DNA of 64,000 nucleotides from assembly GCF_002954455.1 (NCBI RefSeq), contig NZ_MSCC01000001.1:58926-122925 (forward strand). Reading direction: 5' to 3'. Of the stretch, positions 10,290 through 21,856 are shown in pieces. Numbering within the stretch: the stretch's first letter is position 1; each line of letters opens with the position of its first letter. The translations under genes and the position numbers were made by a program. Source of the stretch: Photobacterium aquimaris (GTDB lineage Bacteria > Pseudomonadota > Gammaproteobacteria > Enterobacterales > Vibrionaceae). The notes under the pieces are model-generated. The model searched no databases and was not told the DNA's origin. It saw nothing but the letters and a program-made list of their open reading frames with translations.

Positions 10290-10970
10290 TTAAGAACGCG
10301 AAAGCATAATTTCTAAACGTGAGCCGACACGCTGTGCTTGATCAGCAATTGCGCCTACCCACTCGAGAATTTTGTACAGGAACATGACATCCACCGGGCT
10401 GTGTTGGTCTTCGATGGACATTAATTGTTGACGTAAGACAACCTGCATAGCATCGGTATCATCTTCGATAACATCTAGCTGATTAATCATTTCAGCAACA
10501 AGTGTCACTTCTCTGCCTTTGAAACCAGTTTCGAGCAATTCATCCAGTTCATTGATTACACGGCGAGCTTGATCAGCTGCGTCTAAACAACGTTGAATGT
10601 ACGCTACAAAGTCTGGGTACATGATAGCAGGAACTTGTAGCTTACGTCCTAAGACTCGACCAGCGATATCTTTGGAGAGGTTAGCGAGTTTGTCCTGCTG
10701 GGTTAACAGTCCTAACATATCAGTACGATCTACTGGCATGAAAAGACCACGAGGAAGCTTCAGACGGATCTCACGCTTAAGCACATCCGCATCTTTTTCA
10801 AGTTGCGAGATTTGTTCGCGTAAAATAGCCGCCTTTTCCCAGTCTCCAGCATTACATGCCTCAAAGAACGGGATAAGCAGGTCACAACATTCAGTTACGC
10901 GAATAACATGACGTTGTAATGGTTTGATTGGGGATTTTGCAAAGAGCCCCATAATTGTATTTACTGGCAT
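10290..10970 (-). CDS. DUF47/TIGR00153 PhoU-like protein
   Basis: The 226-residue helical protein starts MPVNTIMGLFAKSPIKPLQR, the characteristic opening of the TIGR00153 family, which is distantly related to PhoU. It contains acidic helical stretches (LEKDADVLKREIRLKLPRGL) typical of metal-cluster-binding PhoU folds. These proteins are almost always encoded next to Pit transporters and are thought to regulate or support phosphate uptake; the mechanism is not established. It is the first gene of the pit operon here, divergent from ygiF. Confidence 0.9.
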   Translation of the reverse strand: MPVNTIMGLFAKSPIKPLQRHVIRVTECCDLLIPFFEACNAGDWEKAAILREQISQLEKDADVLKREIRLKLPRGLFMPVDRTDMLGLLTQQDKLANLSKDIAGRVLGRKLQVPAIMYPDFVAYIQRCLDAADQARRVINELDELLETGFKGREVTLVAEMINQLDVIEDDTDAMQVVLRQQLMSIEDQHSPVDVMFLYKILEWVGAIADQAQRVGSRLEIMLSRS

Positions 10971-11155
10971 AGCCGATCAACCTAAAGAGCGCCCGAATAA
11001 GGCTAAATCTTGAGCGATGGTCATTGAATCGCGCATGTTAACGTATTAAAGAGTATAGTGGAACCAGTTTTGATCAAGGTTTTATTGATATTTCTCACTT
11101 GCCCTTCGGTGAAGAAGCAAATATCCTTGGTTTGCCACCGTTTATAGGTATAACT

Positions 11156-12670
11156 ATGGAAACCGAGATAGAACTGAAGTTTTTTGTCTTACCAGAATTT
11201 TCGACCCAGCTGTTGGATAAAATTTCCGCAGCTAAAATTCTGCAACAGAGCCATCGTGAGTTAGGTAATGTTTACTTTGACACTCCCGACCAATTATTGC
11301 GCCAATATGATATTGGTTTGCGCATTCGTCGTTTTGATGATGTGTTTGTTCAAACATTGAAAACGGCAGGTCGAGTTGTGGCTGGATTACATCAACGTCC
11401 AGAATACAATGTTGAAGTAAACAGCACTGAACCAAGTTTAGCACTCCACCCAATGGATGCTTGGCCCCATGGTTTTGATGTTGCTGTAGTACAACAAAAC
11501 ATTAAGCCATTATTTAGTACCGATTTTACTCGTCAGCAATGGTTGGTTGCTATGGCTGATGGTAGTCAAATTGAATTAGCCTTTGATCATGGTGAAGTGA
11601 GTGTTGATGATAAGCGCGCACCTATTTGTGAAGTTGAATTAGAGCTTAAATCGGGTCAAACAGATGCATTATTTACGTTAGCACGAGAATTATGTGCTGA
11701 TGGTGGAATGCGGCTAGGTAATCTTAGTAAGGCTGCTCGTGGCTACCGACTTGCTGCTGGTTATCAAGGTGATCCTATTAAGCCATTAGTCTTTGTTGAG
11801 ACAACGCCGCAAGATTCCGTTGAAGACACATTTATTCATATCCTTGAGCATGCACTTGAACATTGGCTATATCATGAACAAATTTATGTGGAACGCCAAG
11901 ATCCACAGGCATTAGTTCAAATTTCACAAGCATTAAGTTTATTACGACAAACTTTTGCCACTTTTGGCGGCATTATTCCTCGTCGTGCTAGTGCCTTGTT
12001 ACGCCAAGAACTGCAATGGCTAGAAGGTGAACTTGATTGGTTAGAAGAAGCCAATAGTATTCAAGAGCTAGTTGATGATAAAGCCTATGTACTACGTAAA
12101 CTAAATGTACGTAAAGAGCTGCAACAACAATTAGAGCTTCGCTACGTTCAATTGCCTGATAGCGAAATGATGATCCAGTTGATGCGTTCAGCGCGCTATT
12201 GTGGTTTATTACTTGATTTAAGTCGTTGGATTTTAAGTCGAGGTTGGCAACCTTTTCTTGATGACAAATCCCGCACTAAATTAGCAGCGCCTGTAAAAGC
12301 ATTTGCGGATAATATGCTAACCCGCTCATGGTCTGAGTTACTTGATGTTTTTCCTGCAGAGCGTCAACTGAGTCGTATTGATTACCTTGATCAAAAACCA
12401 CGTTTAGTGCGTAATTTGATGAGTGGTATTGCTTTTGCGGGGTTGTATGATGAAGAACGTCGAGCCTCTTTTAGAATGCCATGGTTAGACTTATTACAAG
12501 GCTTAGAAGATTTACGCGAGTTAGAGCCAATTCGACAGTTATTGCCGTTATTTGAAGGTGATGATTTAGCCCAAGTTGAAAAATGGCTACAACGCCAAGA
12601 AGAATCACTGCTGCATGCAATGAGTCAGACCCGTCAGATCAGCATTGAGTTAACGCCGTATTGGCCATAA
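11156..12670 (+). CDS. ygiF: Inorganic triphosphatase, CYTH-CHAD (YgiF)
   Basis: This two-domain protein hydrolyses tripolyphosphate. The frame is open from 11099, but the CYTH domain begins METEIELKFF at 11156 and contains the ExExK motif (EIELK) that binds metal and phosphate; the product is then 504 residues. Other tunnel residues are visible: YFDTPD, LRIRRF, CEVELELKSG. A helical CHAD domain with regularly spaced His/Arg/Lys fills the rest (from about 220), and such domains bind polyphosphate. Its place before glnE matches E. coli, with a chemoreceptor gene inserted between them here. Confidence 0.92.
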   Translation: METEIELKFFVLPEFSTQLLDKISAAKILQQSHRELGNVYFDTPDQLLRQYDIGLRIRRFDDVFVQTLKTAGRVVAGLHQRPEYNVEVNSTEPSLALHPMDAWPHGFDVAVVQQNIKPLFSTDFTRQQWLVAMADGSQIELAFDHGEVSVDDKRAPICEVELELKSGQTDALFTLARELCADGGMRLGNLSKAARGYRLAAGYQGDPIKPLVFVETTPQDSVEDTFIHILEHALEHWLYHEQIYVERQDPQALVQISQALSLLRQTFATFGGIIPRRASALLRQELQWLEGELDWLEEANSIQELVDDKAYVLRKLNVRKELQQQLELRYVQLPDSEMMIQLMRSARYCGLLLDLSRWILSRGWQPFLDDKSRTKLAAPVKAFADNMLTRSWSELLDVFPAERQLSRIDYLDQKPRLVRNLMSGIAFAGLYDEERRASFRMPWLDLLQGLEDLRELEPIRQLLPLFEGDDLAQVEKWLQRQEESLLHAMSQTRQISIELTPYWP

Positions 12671-12703
12671 CGTAATCTCGATAATCCAGTCTCTTATAAT
12701 AAT

Positions 12704-12734
12704 AACGCCTCGCTTAATGCGGGGCGTTGTTGTT
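12704..12734 (+). terminator. Terminator after ygiF
   Basis: AACGCCTCGC and GCGGGGCGTT pair around a short loop (one G-U or mismatch position) and are followed by TGTTGTTT. The T-run is imperfect. Confidence 0.7.
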
Positions 12735-12945
12735 TCTAGCGTTACAATAATTTCATCATAACAACAACCATATGTGGTGCAGATCATGTTTTGATAGCTC
12801 GATTGTGCTCAGTGTTAAATATTTACTCGTTGATGTCGATAAGGTATTTAGACCATCATGATCTGGTGATGATATTACTGGCTTGCAAATAACACTATCA
12901 CTATCAGCGTGAGGGGTTTAAACGTTTGCAATAGGGAGATAACAA

Positions 12946-14532
12946 ATGGCAACGCTAATGTTTAAACCATGGGAAAAATGGCTAACAAATCTTAAATTAA
13001 CCTCCAAACTGATCATGTTAATGGTATTTAGTACATTACTGTTAATCGGCAAGCAATTGTGGGATGCCGAGTTATTTTATCAATCTGTTATCGTTAACCA
13101 ACAAGCTAAAGTCCAGCAATTAGCGCAGTCTAATGCACAAACGTTAACGGCATTGATAGACAACCAGCCGCTAGATTCAACATCACTTGAGCAGCTTTTA
13201 ACTGCTTCAGTGGCAAGTGAAAATCTGTATATTATTGATTATAAAAATAATAACCTTGATAAATCTAAATTAAGTCAGGAGGTTAATCTAAGTCAACCAT
13301 TATCAAATGGTCAAACATTGATTAGCCTTCTTACCAGCCACTCTAGTCAGCAGGCCTTTTCGCTACCAGATAACCAAGGCTATGGTTATATTGTCAAATT
13401 AGCGAGTGTCAATTTAGCCGTGATCAGCTATCAATCAAACGCAGTAGCGTTACATTATTATCAACAATATCTTGTGCAAATTGTATGGCAAACGGGATTG
13501 ATGATATTGATTTTTATTGTGGTTTTATTGCTAGCCTCACGTGTTATGTTACGTCAGATTGGTTGTTTAAAACAAAGTATTCAAGCATTAGCTCACAATG
13601 ATTTATCACAATCGCTACAGATGGCGTGTCGAGATGAGTTTGGTGAACTAAGCCGTGAATTAGAGCAAACTCGTTGTCAGTTAACGACGGCATTTGTTGC
13701 TCAGCACCATGCTGCAACTTCGCTGTCACAAGCGGCAGAGATGATGTCGCTAACCATGGAGCAAACCAAAGAATCTGCGCAAGAAGAGTTTGCTGAAATT
13801 GATCAATTAGCATCTGCAATGGCAGAAATGACATCAACAGTACAAACGGTAGCAGGTCATGCTCGTGATGCATCTAATGCGACGCTTGATACTTCAGAGC
13901 AAGCGGCAACAGGGCAGCAATTTGTTGGTCGAACCATGGTAACCATTAATCAATTATCAAATGATATTACCCAATCGGCAGCGGCGGTAAATCAAGTTGA
14001 AACTCGCGTCGATAAAATAAGCTCTGTGATTGTGACCATTCAAAGTATTTCTGAACAAACTAATTTATTAGCACTTAATGCAGCTATTGAAGCGGCTCGA
14101 GCTGGAGATGCTGGGCGTGGATTTGCGGTTGTTGCTGATGAGGTGCGCAATTTAGCCCAACGAACCCAGACTGCAACCGTTGAAATTCAAGATATGATCG
14201 CCCAATTACAACAAAGTGCTCAGCAGGCAGTAGCTTTAATGGAGCGTAGTGTTGTTGAAGCTGCTGAAGGGGTCGAACTGGTTACCAATGCTGGTGGCGA
14301 GTTGAATAAAATCGTTGAGCAAATCCAACAAATTAACGATATGAATTTTCAGATTGCTGCGGCTGCAGAACAGCAAAGTACCGTCACTGATGAGATGAAT
14401 ATCAATTTAACTAATGTGAGAGAGCTCGCTAATGGCTCGGTGGGAGTGGTGACAGATCTTGCCTTTACCGCTGTTGATATGCATCAACAAGCTAATGATC
14501 TAAAAAATAAAATAGCTACTTTTAAGGTATAA
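12946..14532 (+). CDS. Methyl-accepting chemotaxis protein
   Basis: This is a membrane chemoreceptor that signals through CheA/CheW to the flagellar motor. The 528 residues comprise a first membrane segment at about 21-37, a periplasmic sensor of roughly 140 residues with no family I can name, and a second membrane segment at about 182-203. A HAMP linker follows, then a cytoplasmic signalling domain whose hairpin tip contains [20 protein letters not shown] and the conserved [12 protein letters not shown] (about 353-405). A good ribosome binding site (GGGAG) precedes the ATG. It stands alone between ygiF and glnE with its own terminator. The ligand is unknown. Confidence 0.93.
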   Translation: MATLMFKPWEKWLTNLKLTSKLIMLMVFSTLLLIGKQLWDAELFYQSVIVNQQAKVQQLAQSNAQTLTALIDNQPLDSTSLEQLLTASVASENLYIIDYKNNNLDKSKLSQEVNLSQPLSNGQTLISLLTSHSSQQAFSLPDNQGYGYIVKLASVNLAVISYQSNAVALHYYQQYLVQIVWQTGLMILIFIVVLLLASRVMLRQIGCLKQSIQALAHNDLSQSLQMACRDEFGELSRELEQTRCQLTTAFVAQHHAATSLSQAAEMMSLTMEQTKESAQEEFAEIDQLASAMAEMTSTVQTVAGHARDASNATLDTSEQAATGQQFVGRTMVTINQLSNDITQSAAAVNQVETRVDKISSVIVTIQSISEQTNLLALNAAIEAARAGDAGRGFAVVADEVRNLAQRTQTATVEIQDMIAQLQQSAQQAVALMERSVVEAAEGVELVTNAGGELNKIVEQIQQINDMNFQIAAAAEQQSTVTDEMNINLTNVRELANGSVGVVTDLAFTAVDMHQQANDLKNKIATFKV

Positions 14533-14568
14533 ATAACCCACGTTTAGTTCGCAACAATAAATTTATAG

Positions 14569-14593
14569 CGCCCGTCAGTTGATGGGCGTTTTT
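14569..14593 (+). terminator. Terminator after the chemoreceptor gene
   Basis: The arms CGCCCGTCA and TGATGGGCG form a hairpin (one G-T pair) followed by TTTTTG. Because it overlaps the start of the longest open glnE frame, it argues that glnE begins further downstream, at 14643. Confidence 0.82.
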
Positions 14594-14642
14594 GTATGCT
14601 AAATTAGAACTCTTTATCGAGTTACTTGTTCAAGGACAGCAC

Positions 14643-17525
14643 ATGGCGATCGAAAAATCATATCCAACTATTCATCAGTGTAGCGATTTAGTCGCCGCAG
14701 CAGATTTAGCGTGGGAGAAACTCACTCAGCAACAGCCACAACAACTGGCGTTATGGCAAGATGAAGCCAAAAACGAGTTATACGCTATGTTGGGTTTGAG
14801 TGATTTTATTAGTGCTTCTTTACAACAAGATCCTCAATTACTTGAGTGGCTGCTTGAGCATTATCAGAGTTGTGAAGCGATTGATTACCGTGAGTTATTA
14901 GCCCTGCAACTTGCTCAAGTTACTGATGAAGCCAGTTTGATGCGTAGTTTACGGCATTTCAGACGCCGTTATATGACCTTGATTGCGTGGCAAGATTTTA
15001 GCCATCGAGTGGCTCTAGAACAGAGTTTAGCCAGCTTATCGTTATTGGCAGAAGCATTAATAATGGAAGCTTATCATTGGCTCTATCAGCAGTGTTGCAC
15101 TGAGTGGGGGACGCCAGTTAATGATCAAGCTGAGCCCCAACCAATGTTAATTTTAGGTATGGGTAAATTAGGTGGTGGTGAGCTTAACTTCTCATCAGAT
15201 ATTGATCTTATTTTTACTTATCCAGAAAATGGTGAAACGGTAGGTGGTCGCCGTAGTCTGGCTAATGCCCAGTTTTTTACACGTCTAGGGCAGCGGTTGA
15301 TCAAAGCGCTTGATCAAATCACTTATGATGGTTTTTGTTATCGAGTTGATATGCGCTTGCGTCCTTTTGGCGATAGCGGTCCATTAGTGATGAGCTATGC
15401 GGCATTAGAAGATTATTACCAAGAACAAGGCCGTGATTGGGAACGCTATGCGATGATCAAAGCACGGGTGATGGGCAAAGAAAGTTTTAGCCAATATCAA
15501 GGCTTGCGCCAAATGTTACGTCCATTTGTGTTTCGACGTTATATTGATTTTAGTGCTATTCAGTCGTTGCGGCGTATGAAAGCGATGATTGGCAGTGAAG
15601 TGCGCCGACGTGGGCTGACCAATAATATTAAATTGGGCGCTGGTGGTATTCGAGAAGTAGAATTTATTGCCCAGTCTTTCCAATTGATTCGAGGCGGGCG
15701 AGAGCCAAGTCTGCGTGGTCGAGGATTATTACCGACGTTAGCAGCAATTAAAGCCTTGGCGTTGTTACCTGATGCTGATGTTGACGCGTTAACCAGTGGC
15801 TATTGCCATTTACGGCGGTTAGAAAATCTACTACAAGCTATTGATGATAAGCAGACTCAAACGTTGCCAGATAAGCCGCTCGATCAAGCACGATTAGCAT
15901 GTGCAATGGCACAACCTGATTGGGCGTCATTAATGGCCATCACAACGCAGCATATGACCGCTATTCACGCTATTTTTGACGATATTATTGGTCATGATGA
16001 TCAAGATAGTCAGCAAGAAGTTGCGACCCAGTATCATGAAATGTGGGCAATGGTGACCAATGAAGATGTGTTATTAAGTATTTTGGCAGAAATTGAAGCC
16101 CCAGAACAACAGCAGCAAGCGCAAAATTTAGTGTCTTTTAAGCATGAGCTGTTTAAACGCACTTTAGGTCCCCGCGGGCGTGAAGCGTTAGCGACTTTAA
16201 TGCCTGAAATTTTAGCGCAAGTAGTATTGCGTCAAGATGCAGTTCAGCTACTGCCGCGATTGACTAAATTGATTATTCGTATTGCTACTCGTACCACCTA
16301 TCTGGAGTTATTAACTGAACATCCTGTCGCACTTAAGCAACTGATTCGGTTATGTGCCGCGAGCCCAATGGTGGCCGATCAATTAGCGTTATATCCATTA
16401 TTATTAGATGAACTGCTGGATCCTCAGCACTTGTATCAACCGACAGAACTCACCAGTTATCAAGATGAATTACGTGAATATCTTGCTCGTATTCCTGAAG
16501 AGGATATGGAGCAACAGATGGAAGCTATTCGGCAGTTTAAACAGACTCAATTATTACGTATAGCAGCCGCTGATATTGCAGGTGTACTGCCGCTGATGAA
16601 AGTAAGTGATCACTTAACTTATCTTGCTGAAGCGATTATTGCAGCGGTTGTCAATCAGGCATGGCTACAAATAGCTGCTAAATACGGTGAGCCAAGTCAT
16701 TTACTTGAGCGAGAAAGTAAAGGTTTCGCTGTGATTGGTTACGGCAAAGTAGGCGGTTGGGAATTGGGTTATGGCTCTGATCTTGATTTAGTGTTTGTCC
16801 ATGATTGTCCTGATAATGTTTATACCATCGGTAATAAAGAAATCGATGGACGACAGTTTTATTTACGTTTAGCGCAGCGAATCATTCATCTGTTTTCAAC
16901 CCGTACCGCATCTGGAGTCTTATATGATGTCGATATGCGATTACGGCCATCAGGTGCATCAGGATTGTTAGTCACAACAGTCAGTGCTTTTGGTGAATAT
17001 CAACAACAGCAAGCATGGACGTGGGAACATCAAGCCTTAGTCCGTGCGCGAATGGTGTATGGAGATGCGCAGTTACAAGCGGCCTTTAGCGAGGTTCGCC
17101 AATACGTATTAACTGTTGAGCGAGATCAGGCGCAACTCGCACATGATGTCGTTACCATGCGCGATAAAATGCGTGCCCATTTAGGTAAGAAAAAAGTGGG
17201 GATGTTTGGACTAAAACAAGATCAAGGTGGAATTACGGATATTGAGTTTTTAGCGCAATATTTAGTGTTAGCTTATGCCCATCAGCAACCCGCTTTAACA
17301 CGTTGGTCTGATAACATTCGAATCTTTGAATCACTGGCTGCTAACGGCATTATTGACAGCATTACAGCAGAACAATTACAACAAGCCTATTGTGATATGC
17401 GTAATGCTATTCATCGGTTGAGCTTATTGGGATTACCGGCTTATGTTGAACAACAGCAATTTGTTGATGAACGCCATACTGTGGCGCAAGTGTGGCAGCA
17501 ATGGCTCGCGTCACATACGGTTTAG
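14643..17525 (+). CDS. glnE: Glutamine synthetase adenylyltransferase/deadenylase
   Basis: GlnE adds and removes AMP on glutamine synthetase under control of PII. The frame is open from 14592, but the ATG at 14643 follows AAGGA and lies beyond the upstream terminator, giving 960 residues, near the enterobacterial length. Two nucleotidyltransferase modules are visible, each with a G-x-G-K-x-G-G...D-x-D signature: [20 protein letters not shown] in the N-terminal deadenylase half and [20 protein letters not shown] in the C-terminal adenylylase half. It lies 71 bases upstream of hldE, as in E. coli. Confidence 0.96.
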   Translation: MAIEKSYPTIHQCSDLVAAADLAWEKLTQQQPQQLALWQDEAKNELYAMLGLSDFISASLQQDPQLLEWLLEHYQSCEAIDYRELLALQLAQVTDEASLMRSLRHFRRRYMTLIAWQDFSHRVALEQSLASLSLLAEALIMEAYHWLYQQCCTEWGTPVNDQAEPQPMLILGMGKLGGGELNFSSDIDLIFTYPENGETVGGRRSLANAQFFTRLGQRLIKALDQITYDGFCYRVDMRLRPFGDSGPLVMSYAALEDYYQEQGRDWERYAMIKARVMGKESFSQYQGLRQMLRPFVFRRYIDFSAIQSLRRMKAMIGSEVRRRGLTNNIKLGAGGIREVEFIAQSFQLIRGGREPSLRGRGLLPTLAAIKALALLPDADVDALTSGYCHLRRLENLLQAIDDKQTQTLPDKPLDQARLACAMAQPDWASLMAITTQHMTAIHAIFDDIIGHDDQDSQQEVATQYHEMWAMVTNEDVLLSILAEIEAPEQQQQAQNLVSFKHELFKRTLGPRGREALATLMPEILAQVVLRQDAVQLLPRLTKLIIRIATRTTYLELLTEHPVALKQLIRLCAASPMVADQLALYPLLLDELLDPQHLYQPTELTSYQDELREYLARIPEEDMEQQMEAIRQFKQTQLLRIAAADIAGVLPLMKVSDHLTYLAEAIIAAVVNQAWLQIAAKYGEPSHLLERESKGFAVIGYGKVGGWELGYGSDLDLVFVHDCPDNVYTIGNKEIDGRQFYLRLAQRIIHLFSTRTASGVLYDVDMRLRPSGASGLLVTTVSAFGEYQQQQAWTWEHQALVRARMVYGDAQLQAAFSEVRQYVLTVERDQAQLAHDVVTMRDKMRAHLGKKKVGMFGLKQDQGGITDIEFLAQYLVLAYAHQQPALTRWSDNIRIFESLAANGIIDSITAEQLQQAYCDMRNAIHRLSLLGLPAYVEQQQFVDERHTVAQVWQQWLASHTV

Positions 17526-17596
17526 TGACTATCGTGATGCCTCTTGATTTTAGTTTATGTTAGTATTTAAAGGTTGCCATATTCTCGGAGAAAGAA

Positions 17597-19027
17597 ATGA
17601 AACTGACGCTGCCTGATTACAACCACGCAGAGGTATTGATTGTTGGCGATGTAATGTTAGATCGCTACTGGACTGGACCGACTGAGCGAATTTCACCAGA
17701 AGCGCCAGTGCCTGTGGTTAAGGTTGATCAGATTGAAGAGCGCCCGGGCGGTGCTGCGAACGTAGCAATGAATATTGCAGCGTTAGGTGGCCATGCTAAA
17801 TTGATCGGCTTAACTGGAGTCGATGAGTCAGCACGAGCGTTAACTGAAAAACTATCGTCACTGAATGTGAGTAGTGATTTTGTTGCACTGGCTGAGTACC
17901 CAACGATCACTAAACTACGGGTAATGAGCCGTGGTCAGCAGTTGATTCGATTAGATTTTGAAGAAGGCTTTCAAAATGTCGAGCCGGCATTAATACTTGA
18001 ACGTATGCAGCCTGCGTTGGCTAATGCTAAAGCTGTGATCTTATCAGATTATGCCAAAGGTGCGTTGGAGCATGTACAGTCGATGATTCAATTGGCTCGT
18101 GCTGCTAACTTACCGGTTTTGATTGATCCTAAAGGCACTGATTTTGAACGTTATCGTGGTGCAACCTTGCTGACACCAAATTTATCTGAATTTAAAGCCG
18201 TTGTTGGTTGTGTAAACTCAGAACAAGAGTTGGTTGAAAAAGGCATGGCGCTTATTGAGCAATATGACTTTGATGCGTTGTTAGTGACGCGTTCCGAACA
18301 TGGTATGACCCTGCTTGAAAAAGGCTGTGAACCGCTGCATATGCCAACGTTGGCGCAAGAAGTTTATGACGTAACGGGTGCTGGTGATACGGTTATTTCT
18401 GTATTGGCTGCATCATTATCAGCAGGTAAATCGTTGTCTGATTCTTGTAAGTTAGCGAATGCGGCAGCGGGCGTAGTGGTGGCGAAACTTGGTACCTCAA
18501 CGTTATCAACCATTGAGTTGACCGAAGCGATTCACGGTAGTCAGGATAGTGGCTTTGGAGTGATCTCTGAATCTATGCTGGTTGAGGCTGTAAAAGCCGC
18601 ACGTGCACGAGGAGAAACTGTCGTTATGACCAATGGTTGTTTTGATATTCTTCATGCTGGGCATGTTGCTTATTTAACGCAAGCGGCGAAATTGGGTGAT
18701 CGACTTATCGTTGCGGTTAACTCGGATGATTCAGTAAAAGGTTTAAAAGGCCCTGGTCGACCTGTTAATCCAGAAGATCGTCGTATGGCAGTCTTAGCAG
18801 GTTTAGGTGCTGTCGATTGGGTGGTTCCGTTTACCGAAGAAACACCGCAACGATTGATTAGCGAAGTATTACCGAGCATTTTGGTGAAAGGTGGTGATTA
18901 CACCCCTGAACAAATTGCGGGTGGCAAAGAGGTAATTGCTGCGGGTGGTCAAGTGTTGGTGCTTAATTTTGAAGATGGGTGTTCAACTTCGAAAATTATT
19001 GAAGCTATTCGTGGTGGACGTGGTTAA
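17597..19027 (+). CDS. hldE: Bifunctional heptose 7-phosphate kinase / heptose 1-phosphate adenylyltransferase
   Basis: HldE catalyses two steps in ADP-heptose synthesis for the inner core of lipopolysaccharide. The 476-residue protein has an N-terminal ribokinase-type kinase ([20 protein letters not shown] near 51-70; DVTGAGDT with the catalytic Asp near 260). The C-terminal domain is a cytidylyltransferase-like nucleotidyl domain ([16 protein letters not shown] near 344-359, then [16 protein letters not shown]). Both active sites look intact. GGAG precedes the start. A terminator follows directly, shared with the convergent tolC. Confidence 0.96.
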   Translation: MKLTLPDYNHAEVLIVGDVMLDRYWTGPTERISPEAPVPVVKVDQIEERPGGAANVAMNIAALGGHAKLIGLTGVDESARALTEKLSSLNVSSDFVALAEYPTITKLRVMSRGQQLIRLDFEEGFQNVEPALILERMQPALANAKAVILSDYAKGALEHVQSMIQLARAANLPVLIDPKGTDFERYRGATLLTPNLSEFKAVVGCVNSEQELVEKGMALIEQYDFDALLVTRSEHGMTLLEKGCEPLHMPTLAQEVYDVTGAGDTVISVLAASLSAGKSLSDSCKLANAAAGVVVAKLGTSTLSTIELTEAIHGSQDSGFGVISESMLVEAVKAARARGETVVMTNGCFDILHAGHVAYLTQAAKLGDRLIVAVNSDDSVKGLKGPGRPVNPEDRRMAVLAGLGAVDWVVPFTEETPQRLISEVLPSILVKGGDYTPEQIAGGKEVIAAGGQVLVLNFEDGCSTSKIIEAIRGGRG

Positions 19028-19045
19028 TCTCAGGATTAGTTGCAA

Positions 19046-19074
19046 TAAAAAAGCGCCGAAAGGCGCTTTTTTTA
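19046..19074. terminator. Bidirectional terminator between hldE and tolC
   Basis: AAAAAAGCGCCGAAAGGCGC followed by TTTTTTT forms a short GC-rich hairpin with a GAAA-type loop and runs on both sides. Confidence 0.92.
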
Positions 19075-19091
19075 TATCGATATAATTTGAC

Positions 19092-20396
19092 TTACTTAGT
19101 TTGAATTAAGCCAGCATTAATATCTAATAGATCTTGTTCACTTAGAGTACCGACAGCTTGTTTCAACTGTAGGCGCGCTAGAATATAGTCATAACGCGCA
19201 TTAGCCAATTCGCTGTTAGCTGAATATAGGCTACGGGTTGAATCTAGGACGTCAACAATAGTACGGGTACCAACATCAAAACCAGCTTCGGTAGCTTCTA
19301 ATGCAGATTTTGCTGAAACGACTGATTGCTTATAAGCATTAATCGAACCAATCGTGGCATTAATGTTGTTGTAGTAGTTACGTACATCTTTAACTACTGT
19401 GCGGTACTGAGCTTCTAGATCTTCACTTGCCGATACATATTTATATTGGGCTTGTTTTACTTGTGAAGACGTATTACCACCGCTGTAAACTGGTAAATTA
19501 AGTTTAATACCAGCAGTTAGATTACCTTGATCAGGTCTTGCTTGAGGGTTTGCGCTAGTATCATCATATTGATAGCCTGACTCAAACGATAGCGTTGGTA
19601 GATGACCTGAGTCTGCCAGTGAAATGTTATCACGCGCAATGTCTTGACCAATACGTGATGCTAATAAAGTTAGGTTTTCAGTTTCAGCATCTTTAACCAG
19701 GTTATCAGCTACTTGTTGTGGTTTACTTGCCGAGAAGCTGGCGGTATTTAACGGGTCGAGTGATGAATATGCATGACCTGTAATTTCACGTAATTCTTCA
19801 TAGCTATTAGCAAGGGTGTTTTTCTTTACAATGATAGATGCAAGCACGGTATCGTATTGTGCTTGAGCATCGTATACATCAGTAATTGCTGATAGGCCAA
19901 CTTGAAAGCGCTGTTTCATTTGCTCTAATTGGCGACCAACGGCTGCTTTTTCTGCTTCACCAAACTTTAAGTCATCTTTGGCTTTTAGCACATTAAAATA
20001 CGCTGATGAAACACGTAGAATTAGACCTTGTTGCGCGACGGCATACGCAGCATCACTTTGACGAGCTTGTTTTTCTGAGATATCAAGACCAACCCAACTA
20101 GCACGGTTGTATAATGATTGGCTTAATGTCACGCCACCGCTAAACCCATTGTCTTTAGCTGCTTTTGAATCAAGGTAGTAAGTGTTATAGCCAGCAGAAA
20201 GATTAATTTGTGGCAAAAGGGTACTACGTGAAGAGTTGATTGCTTCAAAAGCTGCATCTTTATCAGCCGCGGCTTTTAGAAGTGTTGGATCATTTTGCTT
20301 GGCTTGCTGATAAATCTGAGCGAGATCGTCAGCCGATGCTGATTGACTGATAGAGCCAATTGCAAGGCTGATAATGATTGGAAGCAATTTTTTCAT
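19092..20396 (-). CDS. tolC: Outer-membrane efflux channel TolC
   Basis: TolC is the trimeric outer-membrane exit duct for RND/MFS efflux pumps and type I secretion. The longest frame starts at 20423, but the ATG at 20396 follows AGGAAAGG and begins a clean signal peptide MKKLLPIIISLAIGSISQSA cleaved before DDLAQIYQQAKQNDP, giving 434 residues. Two repeated outer-membrane efflux domains are seen: the first with ATDVYDAQAQYD-type coil residues (ITDVYDAQAQYD), the second ending GTRTIVDVLDSTRSLYSAN. It is divergent from nudF, as in E. coli. Confidence 0.95.
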   Translation of the reverse strand: MKKLLPIIISLAIGSISQSASADDLAQIYQQAKQNDPTLLKAAADKDAAFEAINSSRSTLLPQINLSAGYNTYYLDSKAAKDNGFSGGVTLSQSLYNRASWVGLDISEKQARQSDAAYAVAQQGLILRVSSAYFNVLKAKDDLKFGEAEKAAVGRQLEQMKQRFQVGLSAITDVYDAQAQYDTVLASIIVKKNTLANSYEELREITGHAYSSLDPLNTASFSASKPQQVADNLVKDAETENLTLLASRIGQDIARDNISLADSGHLPTLSFESGYQYDDTSANPQARPDQGNLTAGIKLNLPVYSGGNTSSQVKQAQYKYVSASEDLEAQYRTVVKDVRNYYNNINATIGSINAYKQSVVSAKSALEATEAGFDVGTRTIVDVLDSTRSLYSANSELANARYDYILARLQLKQAVGTLSEQDLLDINAGLIQTK

Positions 20397-20719
20397 GGAT
20401 GCCTTTCCTGGTCTTGCTGACAAAAAATGGGAATGAATATAGAGTACAAGCGCTATTTTACCTAAAGCAGGCTTGCTTGAAACTGATCATTACGTAGTTT
20501 TACTTAATGATTATATTTTAACATTCAACTATAAGCTCATTGTAATCGATTTAATAAACAGCGTGTCAAAAAGATACATGATATTTGATTGTTTAAACAC
20601 GAAAAGTGGAATATTACACTGTTAGTATAAATTTAAAGATTATAACGTGATTTTAAGGCTATCTCGATTGAAATGGATTAATTTTTAAGAGCAATATTAC
20701 GTTAAAAAGGAACTAGCAT
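20397..20719. other. tolC-nudF divergent intergenic region
   Basis: This is a 323-base AT-rich region between two divergent starts and must hold both promoters. I see no gene, repeat or clear regulator palindrome. The segment nearest nudF carries AAGGA as its ribosome binding site. Confidence 0.6.
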
Positions 20720-21355
20720 ATGAAGAAAGCAGTAGTGTGTTCATCTTTAGAACCACAATTTAATCGTCAAGATATTGAAGTGTTATCAACTCAAACAGTG
20801 TATGACGGTTTTTTTAAAATGGTAAAATACCGTTTACGACATAAGCTTTTTGCGGGTGGTTGGAGTGGTGAGTTTGAACGTGAATTGTTTGAACGCGGTC
20901 ATGCGGCAGCTGTGTTACCTTATGATTCAAAACGTGATCAAGTAGTATTAATTGAACAGTTTCGAGTTGGTGCAATGGCTGCGGATTGTCAGCCGTGGCA
21001 GTTAGAAATTATCGCCGGTATGCTCGATCATGATGATGAGTCACCTGAACAAGTGGTGCGTCGAGAGGCGACAGAAGAATCAGGGTTAGTATTAGGAAAA
21101 ACCCAAAAGATATCTCGTTATTTATCCAGTTCTGGTGGTTGTTCTGAGGTGCTTGATATTTTTGTTAGTGAAGTTGATAGTCGTTTAGCGCAAGGAATCC
21201 ATGGCGTTGCCAGTGAGTCTGAGGATATTCGTGTTCATGTTGTTTCACGAAATCAGGCTTACCAATGGCTAGAATCTGGTAAAATTGAAAATGCAGCCAC
21301 AATCATCGCATTACAATGGTTGCAGTTACATTATCAATGTTTGCAACAGCCATAA
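20720..21355 (+). CDS. nudF: ADP-ribose pyrophosphatase NudF
   Basis: This Nudix hydrolase splits ADP-ribose into AMP and ribose 5-phosphate. The 211-residue product contains a complete Nudix box (GMLDHDDESPEQVVRREATE then ESGL), with the catalytic REATEE glutamates, near residues 97-120. The upstream segment (VVLIEQFRVGA) is typical of the ADPR-ase subfamily. The ATG follows AAGGA. It heads the conserved run nudF-yqiB-cpdA-yqiA-parE. Confidence 0.94.
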   Translation: MKKAVVCSSLEPQFNRQDIEVLSTQTVYDGFFKMVKYRLRHKLFAGGWSGEFERELFERGHAAAVLPYDSKRDQVVLIEQFRVGAMAADCQPWQLEIIAGMLDHDDESPEQVVRREATEESGLVLGKTQKISRYLSSSGGCSEVLDIFVSEVDSRLAQGIHGVASESEDIRVHVVSRNQAYQWLESGKIENAATIIALQWLQLHYQCLQQP

Positions 21356-21387
21356 AATAAATTATTGTATAATCTTAGGGGAATGAT

Positions 21388-21816
21388 TTGAATAAAAGGT
21401 ATACTGTTGATTTGACAAGCCTAATGCGCTTGTATGAAACTAATTATGCTAAACTCCTACCGTTATTGCCTCGCAGTGATGAGGTTGGAGATACGCAGGT
21501 ATATCTAGTATGTGATGATGCATACCAGTTAACCATTATTGAATCAACCCGTTATACCACGGTGGTAACATTAGGTTTGGTTGATATAGATAAGGTCGTT
21601 GACTATTTAGCGCCATTATTAACGGTACGGTTATATCATGATGCTAAGGTTGCAGAAGTGTGTGCTGCACAGCAGATTTCACGTCTCAAGCCAATATATG
21701 ATTATCCTAACTTGCGTATGCATCAAAAAAATGAGAAACATCAAGTCAACCTTTTCTTAGGTGACTGGTTGAAGCATTGTTTACGCCATGGGCTTAGTAA
21801 ACAATCCGTTTGTTAA
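21388..21816 (+). CDS. yqiB: DUF1249 family protein YqiB
   Basis: This is a conserved protein of unknown function, 142 residues, recognised by the opening NKRYTVDLTSLMRLYETNYAKLLPLLP and by LKPIYDYPNLRMHQKNEKHQ, as well as its place between nudF and cpdA. The start is a TTG preceded by AGGGGAA; the nearby ATG at 21383 is out of frame. A rare start codon suggests low expression. No catalytic motif is evident. Confidence 0.88.
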   Translation: MNKRYTVDLTSLMRLYETNYAKLLPLLPRSDEVGDTQVYLVCDDAYQLTIIESTRYTTVVTLGLVDIDKVVDYLAPLLTVRLYHDAKVAEVCAAQQISRLKPIYDYPNLRMHQKNEKHQVNLFLGDWLKHCLRHGLSKQSVC

Positions 21817-21856
21817 TTGAACTTAATTGCTCAGAATAGACAAGGTTTTTGACGTT

